Source of the DNA: Paenibacillus phocaeensis
GTDB lineage: Bacteria > Bacillota > Bacilli > Paenibacillales > Paenibacillaceae
Direction: 5' to 3'
DNA length: 38,441 bases
Assembly (NCBI RefSeq): GCF_900021165.1
Contig: NZ_FCOQ01000027.1
Coordinates: forward strand, 1-38,441
Shown here one piece after another: positions 1-8,822 of this stretch. The notes beneath the pieces were generated by a model. That model did no database searches. It saw only the letters and a program-made list of their open reading frames with translations, and was not told the DNA's origin. Position 1 is the stretch's first letter. Each line of letters starts with the position of its first letter. The position numbers were made by a program, and so were the translations under genes.

Positions 1-528
1 GCCGGAAGCCGCCGTGCCGGGCAGCGGCGGCTTCGGCGCGGCGGGCCCGCTGGCCTTCGGCGGCTTGCCCGCCGCGGGCTGCGCCGGCGCGCTTTGCTGC
101 GCGGCCGTCCAAGCATCACGCCGCGCCTTCGCTTGCATCGCGGCGTGAATCTGCTCGCGCAGCTCGCGCCCCACCTGCTCGATGTCATGCGAGCTGGTGG
201 TGGCCGACGGCTTGCGGATGAAGTCGAAGGCGCCCAATTCCAGCGCCATAATGGTCTCCCGCATCCCTTGCTCGTTGATGCCCGACAACATAATGACCGG
301 CAGCGGATACTCCTTCATGATGACCTTTAGCGCATCCAAACCGTTCATTTCCGGCATTTCCACATCCATCGTTACCAGATCCGGTTGAATTCGCGCGATC
401 TGCTCAATCGCTTCGCGTCCGTTCTTGGCCGTGGCCTGGACTTGAAAAGCCTCGTCCTGTTCGATGAGATCCGAGATGATCTTACGCATAAACGCCGAAT
501 CGTCTACCACCATCACTCGATAAGTCAT
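1..528 (-). CDS. cheB: CheB chemotaxis protein-glutamate methylesterase, receiver domain and linker (partial, C-terminus outside window)
   Basis: The first 176 codons of a response-regulator methylesterase are present; the gene runs off the left edge. CheB removes methyl groups from glutamates on chemoreceptors when phosphorylated by CheA, resetting sensitivity. The receiver domain (about residues 1-120) has the acidic pair D9/D10, phospho-acceptor D55 in VTMDVEMPEMNG, and a lysine in FIRKPS near residue 105. The FIRKPS motif and the following Ala/Pro/Lys-rich linker are typical of CheB rather than CheY. The catalytic domain is not visible. The start is ATG at 528 with AGGAG about 9 nt upstream, 31 nt after flhG, so it belongs to the fla/che operon. 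The linker DNA (1-180) is much more GC-rich than its neighbours, which fits a low-complexity Ala/Pro stretch. Confidence 0.93.
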   Translation of the reverse strand, partial: MTYRVMVVDDSAFMRKIISDLIEQDEAFQVQATAKNGREAIEQIARIQPDLVTMDVEMPEMNGLDALKVIMKEYPLPVIMLSGINEQGMRETIMALELGAFDFIRKPSATTSSHDIEQVGRELREQIHAAMQAKARRDAWTAAQQSAPAQPAAGKPPKASGPAAPKPPLPGTAASG

Positions 529-559
529 CAACGTTCCACTCCTGTTCCTTCACGAAGAA

Positions 560-1447
560 TCATTTTGCTAGCTTTAACCATTTATGCATAAACCCTTTGA
601 TTCCCGATAAAGTATCCGTCGGCTTGGTTTGCGGAACATTCAGATAAGCCTGAGCCAAGCGCTGAATATCGCGCGCTGCCGAGCAACCGGGGAAAGCGAT
701 GGAGAAAGGAACCTGCTTCTTGACCGCCTGCATTACATGCGAATCGTCGCTGAGATAGCCTAATGTGGGAATCTCCATGTTAAGGAAGCGGCGGGCAACC
801 AGCGAAATTTTATCCGCAACCTGCTTGGCCTCGAGCTCCCCGGAAACCCGGTTGATGACCAGCCGAAACGGGATGTCTACCTCCATCCCGTGCACCACCT
901 TGATTAATGCATAGGCATCCGTGATCGAGGTTGGCTCCGGCGTCGTGACGACCAGGCACTCATCGGCGGCAGTAATGAACTTCAAGGTTTCCTTCGATAA
1001 TCCGGCACCGGTATCAAAAAGAATGAAATCCATCTCCTCGGAAATCATCTCGATCTGGGAAGTGAAGTAATTGAGATCCCCTTCGGATAAGGAGAACAGA
1101 TCGGCAAGTCCCGAGCCCCCCGCAATAAACGGCAAAGCATTCGAGCCCAGCTCTACGATCTCGGTGATGTTCTTTTCACCCTTTAACAAGTGGTACAGGT
1201 TATATCTCGGCCTGACTCCCATCAACACGTCGATATTCGCCATGCCGATATCGGCATCAAAAATCAATACTTTCCGTCCCAAGGACTTTAAGGCTAAGGC
1301 AAAATTCAAAGTGAAGTTGGATTTCCCCACGCCGCCTTTGCCGCTGCTGATGGTCAGGATTTTGGCAGAGCCCTTGCGGGCCTTGGACTCTGCTGAGTCT
1401 CCCAGTGACGATACCAGTTGTCTGAGTGCTTGGGCCTGATCGCTCAT
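560..1447 (-). CDS. flhG: FlhG (YlxH), MinD-type ATPase controlling flagellar placement and number
   Basis: A 295-residue P-loop ATPase of the ParA/MinD superfamily. It has the deviant Walker A motif GKGGVGKS at residues 36-43, with the signature first lysine, followed by FDADIGMANIDVLMG. The N-terminus contains DQAQALR (residues 3-9), which matches the activator helix (DQAxxLR) that in FlhG stimulates the GTPase of FlhF. FlhG and FlhF together set where and how many basal bodies form, and FlhG also contacts FliM/FliY. The ATG overlaps the flhF stop by four bases (ATGA), which indicates translational coupling. Length is normal for the family. Confidence 0.95.
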   Translation of the reverse strand: MSDQAQALRQLVSSLGDSAESKARKGSAKILTISSGKGGVGKSNFTLNFALALKSLGRKVLIFDADIGMANIDVLMGVRPRYNLYHLLKGEKNITEIVELGSNALPFIAGGSGLADLFSLSEGDLNYFTSQIEMISEEMDFILFDTGAGLSKETLKFITAADECLVVTTPEPTSITDAYALIKVVHGMEVDIPFRLVINRVSGELEAKQVADKISLVARRFLNMEIPTLGYLSDDSHVMQAVKKQVPFSIAFPGCSAARDIQRLAQAYLNVPQTKPTDTLSGIKGFMHKWLKLAK

Positions 1448-2844
1448 GGCTTCCGTTCTCCCAGCAGAATGTCAATCAACAATTCCCTGTCGGCCTGGAG
1501 CAAATCATCCGGAACATTTTGACCGTTAGTCAGGAAGGACACCTTCAGAGGATATTCGTTCAACAAGTTATAAATCGATCCTACCGTTTCCGTTTCGTCG
1601 AGTTTCGTAAAGATCACCTTGTCCAAGTTGTATTTGCTAAAATGCTCGGTGATTCGCTTCATGTCTTGCAATTTGGAGGTCAAGCTGAGGACCAGATACG
1701 TCTCGCTGGCTTCCGATGGCGCCAGCAGGCTATGGAGCTCCGCGACGAACAGCTCATTCAGATAGTTCCTCCCCGCCGTATCCATCAGGATCAGGTCGCA
1801 AAGTTCCAGCCGCTGCATGGCGCGCTGAACATCACCGGGGGATTGTACAACCTCGAGTGGGACATTCAAAATGGTAGCGTAGGTTCGCAACTGCTCAATG
1901 GCTGAAATCCGATAAGTGTCCGCCGTGATGAACCCGACCTTCTTCTGTAATCGGAAAATCTGATCCGCGGCGAGCTTGGCGATGGTGGTCGTCTTCCCGA
2001 CGCCCGTCGGCCCGGCGATATACACGATTCTGGTCTTCTCGCCGATCCCTGTATCGATACGATGATTTAGAAAGCCGCTGACAACGGTGCGAAATTGAAC
2101 CGCAAGCTCATCTTCGCTTAAGGATTTGCCCGAGCTCAACCAGGCTTCGTAGATCTCTTCTACCCAGCTCTCGGCAAGCTCCGGATTCACTTCCTGGTTC
2201 ATCAGCTGTTGCTGGAAGGAATGCAAGCTCGGCGGCATTTCGCGATGGTCGCCTTGCTTCTTGGCAAGTTGACTGATCCACATCTTCATCTGCCGGATTT
2301 CCTCCAGCAGATGCTCTTCCTTAGCGGAGCTGGCGCGCTCTTGCACGGGTAGAGTCGAGACGCGCTCCTGGGCGGCAGCACTTTGAATGGCTGCTTCTAA
2401 GCGGGGTGAAGCCAAACCGGATACCGACTCAGTCGATGCTTCTGCACTCTCCACCTTCGCCGCCGCCGGAGGAATCGGGGTGATGATCGGCTCCTCTCGT
2501 TCCTGCACCCCGATCGCAGTTAGAACAGAGGAAGCTGCCGTCTGCGCCGAGGCGGCCGGTTGAGCCAACTGCGACGTCTTGCGGTAAGCCTCTGGCACGG
2601 CTTGGCGTGCAATGGGAGCCGCAGCCGGCGGTTTGGGCAGCAGGGCGGGTTTTCCTTTTGGCGTTGCCCCCGCATTCCCCTCCGTCGCAGCGATGACCTC
2701 GATCTTCTTCTTCTGGAACATGCCGAGAAAACCGCCAACCTTCATCTCCTTCGTACTCAAGATAACCGCATCGGCGCCTAACTCACTGCGGATCTTCAGC
2801 ATGGCGTCAGGCATTGTGTCGACGATATACCGTTTGACTCTCAT
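1444..2844 (-). CDS. flhF: FlhF, SRP-type GTPase for flagellar placement
   Basis: A 466-residue signal-recognition-particle family GTPase. It has an N-terminal basic region, an Ala/Pro-rich low-complexity linker (about 55-180), a helical N domain and the GTPase domain with GPTGVGKT at 278-285, DTAGR at 355-359 and TKLD at 413-416. FlhF recruits early basal-body parts to the correct membrane site and is switched off by FlhG-stimulated GTP hydrolysis. The start overlaps the flhA stop by four bases, and its own stop overlaps the flhG start. The linker is longer than in the 366-residue B. subtilis protein as I remember it, and carries most of the extra length. Confidence 0.95.
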   Translation of the reverse strand: MRVKRYIVDTMPDAMLKIRSELGADAVILSTKEMKVGGFLGMFQKKKIEVIAATEGNAGATPKGKPALLPKPPAAAPIARQAVPEAYRKTSQLAQPAASAQTAASSVLTAIGVQEREEPIITPIPPAAAKVESAEASTESVSGLASPRLEAAIQSAAAQERVSTLPVQERASSAKEEHLLEEIRQMKMWISQLAKKQGDHREMPPSLHSFQQQLMNQEVNPELAESWVEEIYEAWLSSGKSLSEDELAVQFRTVVSGFLNHRIDTGIGEKTRIVYIAGPTGVGKTTTIAKLAADQIFRLQKKVGFITADTYRISAIEQLRTYATILNVPLEVVQSPGDVQRAMQRLELCDLILMDTAGRNYLNELFVAELHSLLAPSEASETYLVLSLTSKLQDMKRITEHFSKYNLDKVIFTKLDETETVGSIYNLLNEYPLKVSFLTNGQNVPDDLLQADRELLIDILLGERKP

Positions 2845-4877
2845 AAGTTCACCACCCCGACGCTTTGGATTTCAACATTAGGTTCCAGCTCGCTGTAGGA
2901 TAACACCGGAATATCCTGCATGCTGCGCTCGATAACTTGGCGCAGATACATTCGGATCGTCGGCGACGTAAGCAGGATCGGCTGATGGCCCGTTTGAATC
3001 AAGCGGTTGATCTGCTCCGACAGCTTCTGGAATACGGTTTGCGTGGAAGCCGGATCCAATGCCAGGTAGCTGCCTTGATCTGTCTGCTGCACGCTCTCCG
3101 CGATTTTCTTCTCGAGGTTAGGCCCTACCGTGATTACGCGCATCGTTTCACCGGGCTGGGTGAATTGCTGCGTGATTTGCCGGGAAAGCGCCTGTCTGAC
3201 GTATTCGGTCAACACGTCCGGATCCTTGGTATAGGTTCCGTAATCCGCCAGCGTCTCGAAAATCGTCACCATGTCGCGAATCGAGATTTTCTCTCTCAGG
3301 AGCTTGGCCAGAACCTTCTGCACGTCACCAATCGACAATACCGACGGAATCAACTCATCGACAAGCACGGCGTAGTTCTCCTTGAGATTGTCAACCAGGG
3401 CTTTGGTCTCTTGACGGCCCAGCAGTTCATGCGCATGCTTCTTGATCAATTCCGTCAGATGGGTCGCCACCACGGACGGCGGATCGACCACGGTATAGCC
3501 GGACAATTCCGCCCGATCCTTGGTCGCTTCATCGATCCAAAGAGCTGGAAGGCCAAACGCAGGTTCTTGGGTCTCGATACCTGTGATGGTGTCGTCGTCC
3601 ATCCCAGGACTCATCGCTAAATAGTGATTAAGTAATAATTCACCGCCGCCTACGACATTTCCTTTTATTTTGATGACATATTCATTCGGTTTTAGTTGAA
3701 TATTGTCGCGAATTCGGATAACCGGAACGACCAGACCTAACTCAAGCGCACATTGGCGCCGGATCATAATGATCCGGTCCAGCAAATCCCCGCCCTGCCC
3801 GGTATCGGCCAGCGGGATCAGCCCGTATCCAAATTCGAATTCAATCGGATCTACCTGCAGCAAATTGATGACGCTCTCGGGGCTGCGTACCTCTTCGATT
3901 TGCTGCTCTTCCTCTTGTTGTTCCTGCTCCACTTGTCGGCGATCCATATTTCTCTGCATTTTGATGGCTGCGAAGATCATTAATCCGGCGAACGGATACG
4001 TCGTCCAGATCCCGATCGGTGTGAACGTGCCCAGCAGGGCAATGGTCCCTGCAACTACATAGAGAAGCTTCGGGTAAGTGAACAGTTGCCCCGTGATATC
4101 ATCCGCCAGATTGCCTTCCGAGGATGCGCGTGTCACGATCAGACCGGCCGCTGTGGAAATCAGCAGCGCCGGGATCTGACTGACCAAGCCGTCCCCGATC
4201 GTCAGGAGGGAATACGTTGAGAGCGCATCGGAGAAGCCCATGCCGTGGATCGTCATCCCGATGATAAAACCGCCGATCAAGTTGATCAGGAGGATGATGA
4301 TACTCGCGATGGCATCCCCTTTGACGAACTTGCTCGCACCGTCCATCGCGCCGTAGAAATCCGCTTCCCGTTCAATCTTGCCGCGGCGCTCGCGCGCTTG
4401 CTGCTCATTAATGAGCCCGGCGTTCAGGTCGGCGTCGATACTCATCTGTTTCCCCGGCATCGCATCGAGCGTAAACCGCGCAGCAACCTCGGCAACGCGT
4501 TCCGAGCCTTTGGTAATGACGATAAACTGAACGACCACAAGAATCAGGAAGACGACAAAACCGACTACGGGCTCTCCGTGAGAAACCCATGAACCGAAGG
4601 TTGCCACCACGTGGCCGGCTTTGGCCTGTCCCAGAATCAGCTTGGTGGTTGAAACGTTTAACGCCAATCGGAATAACGTTGTGATGAGCAGCATCGCCGG
4701 AAAGATGGAGAACTGCAGCGCCTCCCGGGTATTCATTGCAACGAGTAATATGATCAGCGCGAGCGAAATATTGATGATCAGCAAAATATCCAGCAGCCAA
4801 GTCGGGATCGGAACGATCATCAGCAAGACGATGCCGATTATGCCAATAAGAATAAATATATCCTTAAATTTCTTCAC
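2841..4877 (-). CDS. flhA: FlhA, flagellar type III export gate protein
   Basis: A 678-residue member of the FHIPEP family. The N-terminal half (about 1-310) is a multi-span membrane domain containing the conserved RVAEVAARFTLDAMPGKQMS segment, the family hallmark. The C-terminal half is cytoplasmic and in known FlhA proteins forms the nonameric ring that docks chaperone-substrate complexes. It uses proton motive force to drive export of rod, hook and filament subunits. The start is GTG at 4877 with GGAGG about 9 nt upstream. It lies 21 nt downstream of flhB and overlaps flhF by four bases. Length is normal. Confidence 0.97.
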   Translation of the reverse strand: MKKFKDIFILIGIIGIVLLMIVPIPTWLLDILLIINISLALIILLVAMNTREALQFSIFPAMLLITTLFRLALNVSTTKLILGQAKAGHVVATFGSWVSHGEPVVGFVVFLILVVVQFIVITKGSERVAEVAARFTLDAMPGKQMSIDADLNAGLINEQQARERRGKIEREADFYGAMDGASKFVKGDAIASIIILLINLIGGFIIGMTIHGMGFSDALSTYSLLTIGDGLVSQIPALLISTAAGLIVTRASSEGNLADDITGQLFTYPKLLYVVAGTIALLGTFTPIGIWTTYPFAGLMIFAAIKMQRNMDRRQVEQEQQEEEQQIEEVRSPESVINLLQVDPIEFEFGYGLIPLADTGQGGDLLDRIIMIRRQCALELGLVVPVIRIRDNIQLKPNEYVIKIKGNVVGGGELLLNHYLAMSPGMDDDTITGIETQEPAFGLPALWIDEATKDRAELSGYTVVDPPSVVATHLTELIKKHAHELLGRQETKALVDNLKENYAVLVDELIPSVLSIGDVQKVLAKLLREKISIRDMVTIFETLADYGTYTKDPDVLTEYVRQALSRQITQQFTQPGETMRVITVGPNLEKKIAESVQQTDQGSYLALDPASTQTVFQKLSEQINRLIQTGHQPILLTSPTIRMYLRQVIERSMQDIPVLSYSELEPNVEIQSVGVVNL

Positions 4878-4898
4878 GCGTGTTCCCCTCCGATCCCA

Positions 4899-5990
4899 TT
4901 ATGATTTGGCCCTGCCTTTAATGCGATATACGTAAGCCAGCACTTCGGCGACGGCTTGAAACAAGTCCGCGGGGATCGTATCCCCGATTTCAGTTCGTTG
5001 AAACAGCGCCCGTGCCAGCGGCTTGTTTTCCATAGTCATCACGCCATGCTCCTTGGCGATTTCTTTAATGCGGAGCGCCACATAGTCCTGCCCTTTGGCA
5101 ATGACTTGCGGGGCATCCATGGTGGATCCGTCATACTTCAGAGCGACCGCAAAATGGGTCGGGTTGGTGATGATTACGTCGGCCTTTGGCACTTCCTGCA
5201 TCATTCGCTGCAGGGCCATCCGGCGCTGACGCTCCCGAATTTTCCCCTTAATCATCGGGTCGCCTTCCATTTTCTTGTACTCATCTTTAATGTCCTGCTT
5301 CGACATCTTCAGGTTCTTCTCGTGTTCATACCGCTGATACATATAATCCAGAGCGGCGAGCACGATTAATGCCGCTGCGATTTTGATCCCTAAATTCATC
5401 GTCAGCTGGGCGGTGAAATGAAACGTATCATCGACTGGCAAATGCCCCAGTGCGGATAAGCTTCCGCGGTATCCCCAGATCGTTGAATAGACAAGATATC
5501 CAATAATCAGCAGCTTAAAAAGCGTCTTGAGAAATTCCACCAGCGACCGCATCGAAAAAATGTTTTTAAACCCTTTGATCGGACTTAGCTTGCTGAACTT
5601 CATTTTGAGCGGTTCCCCGATAAACAGGAAACCGATCTGCGCGTAATTGGCAACAACCGCCACTACTACAACGACCAAGAAAATTGGAGCCAACAGCAGT
5701 AGCACTTGAACCGCGTAATCCCCCATCATGGTCATTACGTTCGTCTGCGTCACGTCCATCGACAACCGATGATAGAATACGTCTACGAACAGGCCGATCA
5801 ATCTCTCCTTGATGAAATCGGAAAATGCCATCAGACATAAGAAACCAGCCATCAACAGCAAGGCCCCGGTCAACTCCTGGCTTTTGGCCACCTGACCCTT
5901 CTTGCGGGCGTCCTGACGTTTCTTCGGAGTCGCTTTTTCCGTCTTTTCACCGGCGAACAGCTGCAGATCAAGCGAATACCGATATGACAT
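4899..5990 (-). CDS. flhB: FlhB, export-apparatus substrate-specificity switch protein
   Basis: A 363-residue membrane protein with the conserved GEKTEKATPKKRQDARKKGQ start, four predicted membrane segments (about 40-62, 90-117, 158-176, 201-222), and a cytoplasmic domain containing the autocleavage motif NPTH at 276-279. Cleavage between Asn and Pro is what lets FlhB switch export from rod/hook to filament substrates together with FliK. The ATG at 5990 has GGGGGA about 6 nt upstream. A second, truncated FlhB-like protein lacking NPTH is encoded at 37518-37823 in this window. Confidence 0.97.
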   Translation of the reverse strand: MSYRYSLDLQLFAGEKTEKATPKKRQDARKKGQVAKSQELTGALLLMAGFLCLMAFSDFIKERLIGLFVDVFYHRLSMDVTQTNVMTMMGDYAVQVLLLLAPIFLVVVVVAVVANYAQIGFLFIGEPLKMKFSKLSPIKGFKNIFSMRSLVEFLKTLFKLLIIGYLVYSTIWGYRGSLSALGHLPVDDTFHFTAQLTMNLGIKIAAALIVLAALDYMYQRYEHEKNLKMSKQDIKDEYKKMEGDPMIKGKIRERQRRMALQRMMQEVPKADVIITNPTHFAVALKYDGSTMDAPQVIAKGQDYVALRIKEIAKEHGVMTMENKPLARALFQRTEIGDTIPADLFQAVAEVLAYVYRIKGRAKS

Positions 5991-6004
5991 AGCGATCCCC
6001 CATC

Positions 6005-6796
6005 CTACTTCGGCCTTTGTCCAATCGTACCGAGCAGATCATGCAATGCACGGAACAGCACCTCGAACAAAGATTGAAACGCAACGATAAAGCCGGGCAC
6101 AAGCAGCAGCAGTACCAGTAACCCCACGATGATTTTTACCGGAATCCCGATAACGAAGATATTGAATTGCGGAGCCGTACGAGCCAAGAACCCCAGCGCC
6201 ACATCGGTAACGAACAAGGCGACGACAAGCGGGGCCGACATTTGGAAAGCCAGCATAAACGCCTGGCCGAAGGTTCGAACGAGAAATTCCGCCAGATCCC
6301 CATTGTAAATTTGTTGGAACAGATGGTTGGATAACGGAATCCAGTTATAGCTTCGAATGACCGCATCCAGCAAATAATGATGTCCGTTCATGCTAAGGAA
6401 CATCAACGTCGCGAAGATATACTTCAGGTTGCCTAGAACTGGCGCCGATGCTCCGGTCATGGGGTCGATTACATTCGCGATCCCGAAGCCGATTTGAACA
6501 TCGATAAAAGAACCGGCCATCTGAACAACGGAAAAAATCAAATTCGCGACATACCCCATCAGCAGACCCACTAACACCTCGCGAATAATAAACAACACGT
6601 ATCCCAAATCATTAGGTAATGCTTGATTCGGCCCAAGAGTCAATAGAATAACGACCGCGATGATTCCAGAGAAACCTACCTTGAACGTAGTCGGCACCGA
6701 TCGAGATGAAAAAATCGGTGAAACTACAAAAAAGGCTGTCATTCGACAGAAAATAAGCATAAAAGTAGAAATTCCGTGCAATAAAGTATCCATCAT
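6005..6796 (-). CDS. fliR: FliR, flagellar export gate membrane protein
   Basis: A 263-residue highly hydrophobic protein of the FliR/SpaR/YscT family with several predicted membrane helices. It retains the conserved central segment IGFGIANVIDPMTGASAPVLG around residues 105-125. In known systems one FliR assembles with five FliP and four FliQ into the helical export channel. It sits between fliQ and flhB. Two ATG codons lie in tandem (MMDT); the upstream one at 6796 is used here, and the Shine-Dalgarno signal before it (TTAGGTTG) is weak, so translation may depend on the upstream gene. Confidence 0.96.
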   Translation of the reverse strand: MMDTLLHGISTFMLIFCRMTAFFVVSPIFSSRSVPTTFKVGFSGIIAVVILLTLGPNQALPNDLGYVLFIIREVLVGLLMGYVANLIFSVVQMAGSFIDVQIGFGIANVIDPMTGASAPVLGNLKYIFATLMFLSMNGHHYLLDAVIRSYNWIPLSNHLFQQIYNGDLAEFLVRTFGQAFMLAFQMSAPLVVALFVTDVALGFLARTAPQFNIFVIGIPVKIIVGLLVLLLLVPGFIVAFQSLFEVLFRALHDLLGTIGQRPK

Positions 6797-6805
6797 TTCT
6801 GCAAC

Positions 6806-7075
6806 CTAACCGATATAACTTGATAGATTGTTTAGAATTCCATAAGTAAAGTCTACCAGCGTCGTCAGAATCCAAGGACCAAATAACAACAAAGCGATTA
6901 AAATAGCAATAATTTTGGGAACGAAGGCAAGCGTCTGCTCCTGAATTTGGGTCGTTGCTTGAAAAATACTTACCAGGAGCCCCACCACGAGACCGATCAA
7001 CAGCATCGGCGCGCTGACTTTCAACACGGTATAAACGGCTTGTCCGGCCAAACCGATAATAAATTCCGAACTCAT
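6806..7075 (-). CDS. fliQ: FliQ, flagellar export gate small membrane protein
   Basis: An 89-residue protein with two membrane helices (about 13-35 and 50-72) of the FliQ/EscS family, a component of the FliPQR export channel. The reading frame also allows a TTG one codon upstream (7078), but ATG at 7075 gives the better spacing to AAGGAG (9 nt) and the typical M-S-x-E-F start of the family. Length is the usual 87-90 residues. Confidence 0.95.
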   Translation of the reverse strand: MSSEFIIGLAGQAVYTVLKVSAPMLLIGLVVGLLVSIFQATTQIQEQTLAFVPKIIAILIALLLFGPWILTTLVDFTYGILNNLSSYIG

Positions 7076-7117
7076 CAACCGCTTCTCCTTCCCTGAATCA
7101 AGCCTTTTCCTGTAATC

Positions 7118-7885
7118 CTAGGTATTGAAGCTAACCAACAGTGACTTCACGATCAAATACCAACCATCCACCAGCACGAACAGCAAAATCTTGAACGGCA
7201 GCGAGATCATGACCGGCGGCAGCATCATCATCCCCATCGCCATAAGCACGCTGGATACGACGATATCGATAATCAGAAAAGGGATAAAGATCATAAAGCC
7301 CATTTGAAACGCCGTTTTCAGTTCACTAATAGCAAAAGCCGGCACCATTACCGTGAGCGGGATATCTTCATAACTCTTGGGTTTCTCCATTTTGGTATAA
7401 CCCATAAACAGCTGAAGATCCTTGGTTCTCGTATGGGTGTACATGAACTTCTTCATGGGAACCGCCGCTTTGTCCAACGCTTCCGTCTGGGTGATTTCCC
7501 CTTTGATATAAGGTTGAACCGCCACCTCGTTGATCGTGGTGAGCGTTGGGCTCATGACGAATAAGGTTAAGAACAAGGCGAGTCCGATCAACACCTGGTT
7601 TGGCGGCATCTGCTGCGTCCCCAAGGAATTGCGGACAAACCCCAGCACTACGACGATTCGGGTAAAGCTGGTCATCAATACGAGGATCGCCGGCGCAATG
7701 CTAAGCACCGTGATCAACAAAATAATCGACAACGAGCTGGTACCTGGCGCCCCGCCCGAATCCGAATTTCCGATTTGGATCCCGATATTCGGAATCGGGT
7801 CAACCGGTTCGGCCGATGCTACGGAGACCGCGAGTATGCTCCATATCGTCAGCAGCAAGCTGACAATCAACAATTTTCTCTTCAT
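7118..7885 (-). CDS. fliP: FliP, flagellar export gate membrane protein
   Basis: A 255-residue protein with a cleavable-looking signal peptide (KRK followed by a hydrophobic core and ASA at about residues 23-25), then four membrane helices. Family signatures are visible: MTSFTRIVVVLGFVRNSLGTQQMPPNQVLIGLALFLT in the first half, and MVPAFAISELKTAFQMGF and LPPVMISLPFKILLFVLVDGW in the second. FliP is the main subunit of the export channel. Its ATG overlaps the fliO stop by four bases. Confidence 0.97.
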   Translation of the reverse strand: MKRKLLIVSLLLTIWSILAVSVASAEPVDPIPNIGIQIGNSDSGGAPGTSSLSIILLITVLSIAPAILVLMTSFTRIVVVLGFVRNSLGTQQMPPNQVLIGLALFLTLFVMSPTLTTINEVAVQPYIKGEITQTEALDKAAVPMKKFMYTHTRTKDLQLFMGYTKMEKPKSYEDIPLTVMVPAFAISELKTAFQMGFMIFIPFLIIDIVVSSVLMAMGMMMLPPVMISLPFKILLFVLVDGWYLIVKSLLVSFNT

Positions 7886-8421
7886 GACTCCCTCGACCGA
7901 TCTGTAGAATGTTCTTCCGGTTCCTGCAATAGCTCTTCCATTTGCCGTTTCCGGTCCGGCATCTTCCGCAGCTGCGATTGAAACACCTCATGGAAAGCGA
8001 CTTCGTCCAGCTCTTCTTCCTCTCGAGGCGGTTCTTTGCGAAAGCGGGAGATCAAGCCGGACAAGGTCGACGACAATCCGGCAAATTCAGAGCCTTCTTC
8101 TTCGAAGGCTTGTACCAATAGAGCTACCTCGTCCGGGCCGGATATTTTGTCCACCAAGGAAATATCCTCGCCGACACCCACAAGATAGATGCTCCCCCCG
8201 AGTTCAATCACTTGCAGGGATTTGTTCGGTCCGAGGCCAATGGCTCCCAAAGTACGAATCGCGCGACTCTGGGACAAATACCGGTTCCTTTTGCCAAGAA
8301 AACGGACCAGTAAGACGATTAGAGCAATGATCAGGCCAAGAACTACGATGACGGTAAACAAGTTCCCCCAAAGGTTGACATCCCCAGCACTGTTCAGGGG
8401 AGACTCCTGCGGATTATTCAT
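7882..8421 (-). CDS. fliO: FliO (FliZ-type), flagellar export-gate assembly protein
   Basis: A 179-residue protein with one membrane segment near the N-terminus (about 18-42, LFTVIVVLGLIIALIVLLVRF) followed by a FliO core (RNRYLSQSRAIRTLGAIGLGPNKSLQVIELGGSIYLVGVG). The C-terminal tail is long, charged and Glu/Arg-rich. FliO helps FliP assemble into the export gate. Bacillus literature calls this gene fliZ. It lies between cheY and fliP, with a four-base overlap to fliP. The Shine-Dalgarno sequence is poor, so coupling to cheY is likely. Confidence 0.88.
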   Translation of the reverse strand: MNNPQESPLNSAGDVNLWGNLFTVIVVLGLIIALIVLLVRFLGKRNRYLSQSRAIRTLGAIGLGPNKSLQVIELGGSIYLVGVGEDISLVDKISGPDEVALLVQAFEEEGSEFAGLSSTLSGLISRFRKEPPREEEELDEVAFHEVFQSQLRKMPDRKRQMEELLQEPEEHSTDRSRES

Positions 8422-8429
8422 CGCTTAGC

Positions 8430-8795
8430 TTACACCCCAAGCGTTTTGTTAATCGCTTCGATCACCCGGTCGGATTGGAATGGCTTCACGATAAAGTCTT
8501 TCGCCCCGGCTTGAATCGCATCGATCACCATCGCTTGTTGACCCATCGCAGAGCACATAATCACTCTGGCATTGGAATCCAATTTTCTGATTTCCTTGAG
8601 TGCAGCAATACCGTCCATCTCTGGCATCGTAATGTCCATAGTCACAAGATCAGGATGCAATTCTTTGAACTTTTCAACCGCTTGCGCACCATCCTGGGCT
8701 TCGCCAACCACTTCAAACCCATTTTTTGTTAAAATGTCCCGGATCATCATTCTCATAAATGCTGCATCGTCTACGATAAGAATTCGGTTAGCCAT
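8430..8795 (-). CDS. cheY: CheY, single-domain chemotaxis response regulator
   Basis: A 121-residue stand-alone receiver domain with D9/D10, phospho-acceptor D54 (VTMDITMPEMDG), S82 and K104 in FIVKPF. Phosphorylated by CheA, it binds the N-terminal peptides of FliM and FliY to alter flagellar rotation. It lies directly after fliY, its likely phosphatase, and before fliO, which is the Bacillus order. ATG at 8795 is preceded by GGGAGG about 11 nt upstream. Confidence 0.96.
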   Translation of the reverse strand: MANRILIVDDAAFMRMMIRDILTKNGFEVVGEAQDGAQAVEKFKELHPDLVTMDITMPEMDGIAALKEIRKLDSNARVIMCSAMGQQAMVIDAIQAGAKDFIVKPFQSDRVIEAINKTLGV

Positions 8796-8822
8796 TGATA
8801 TAAAATCCTCCCTAAACTTCTA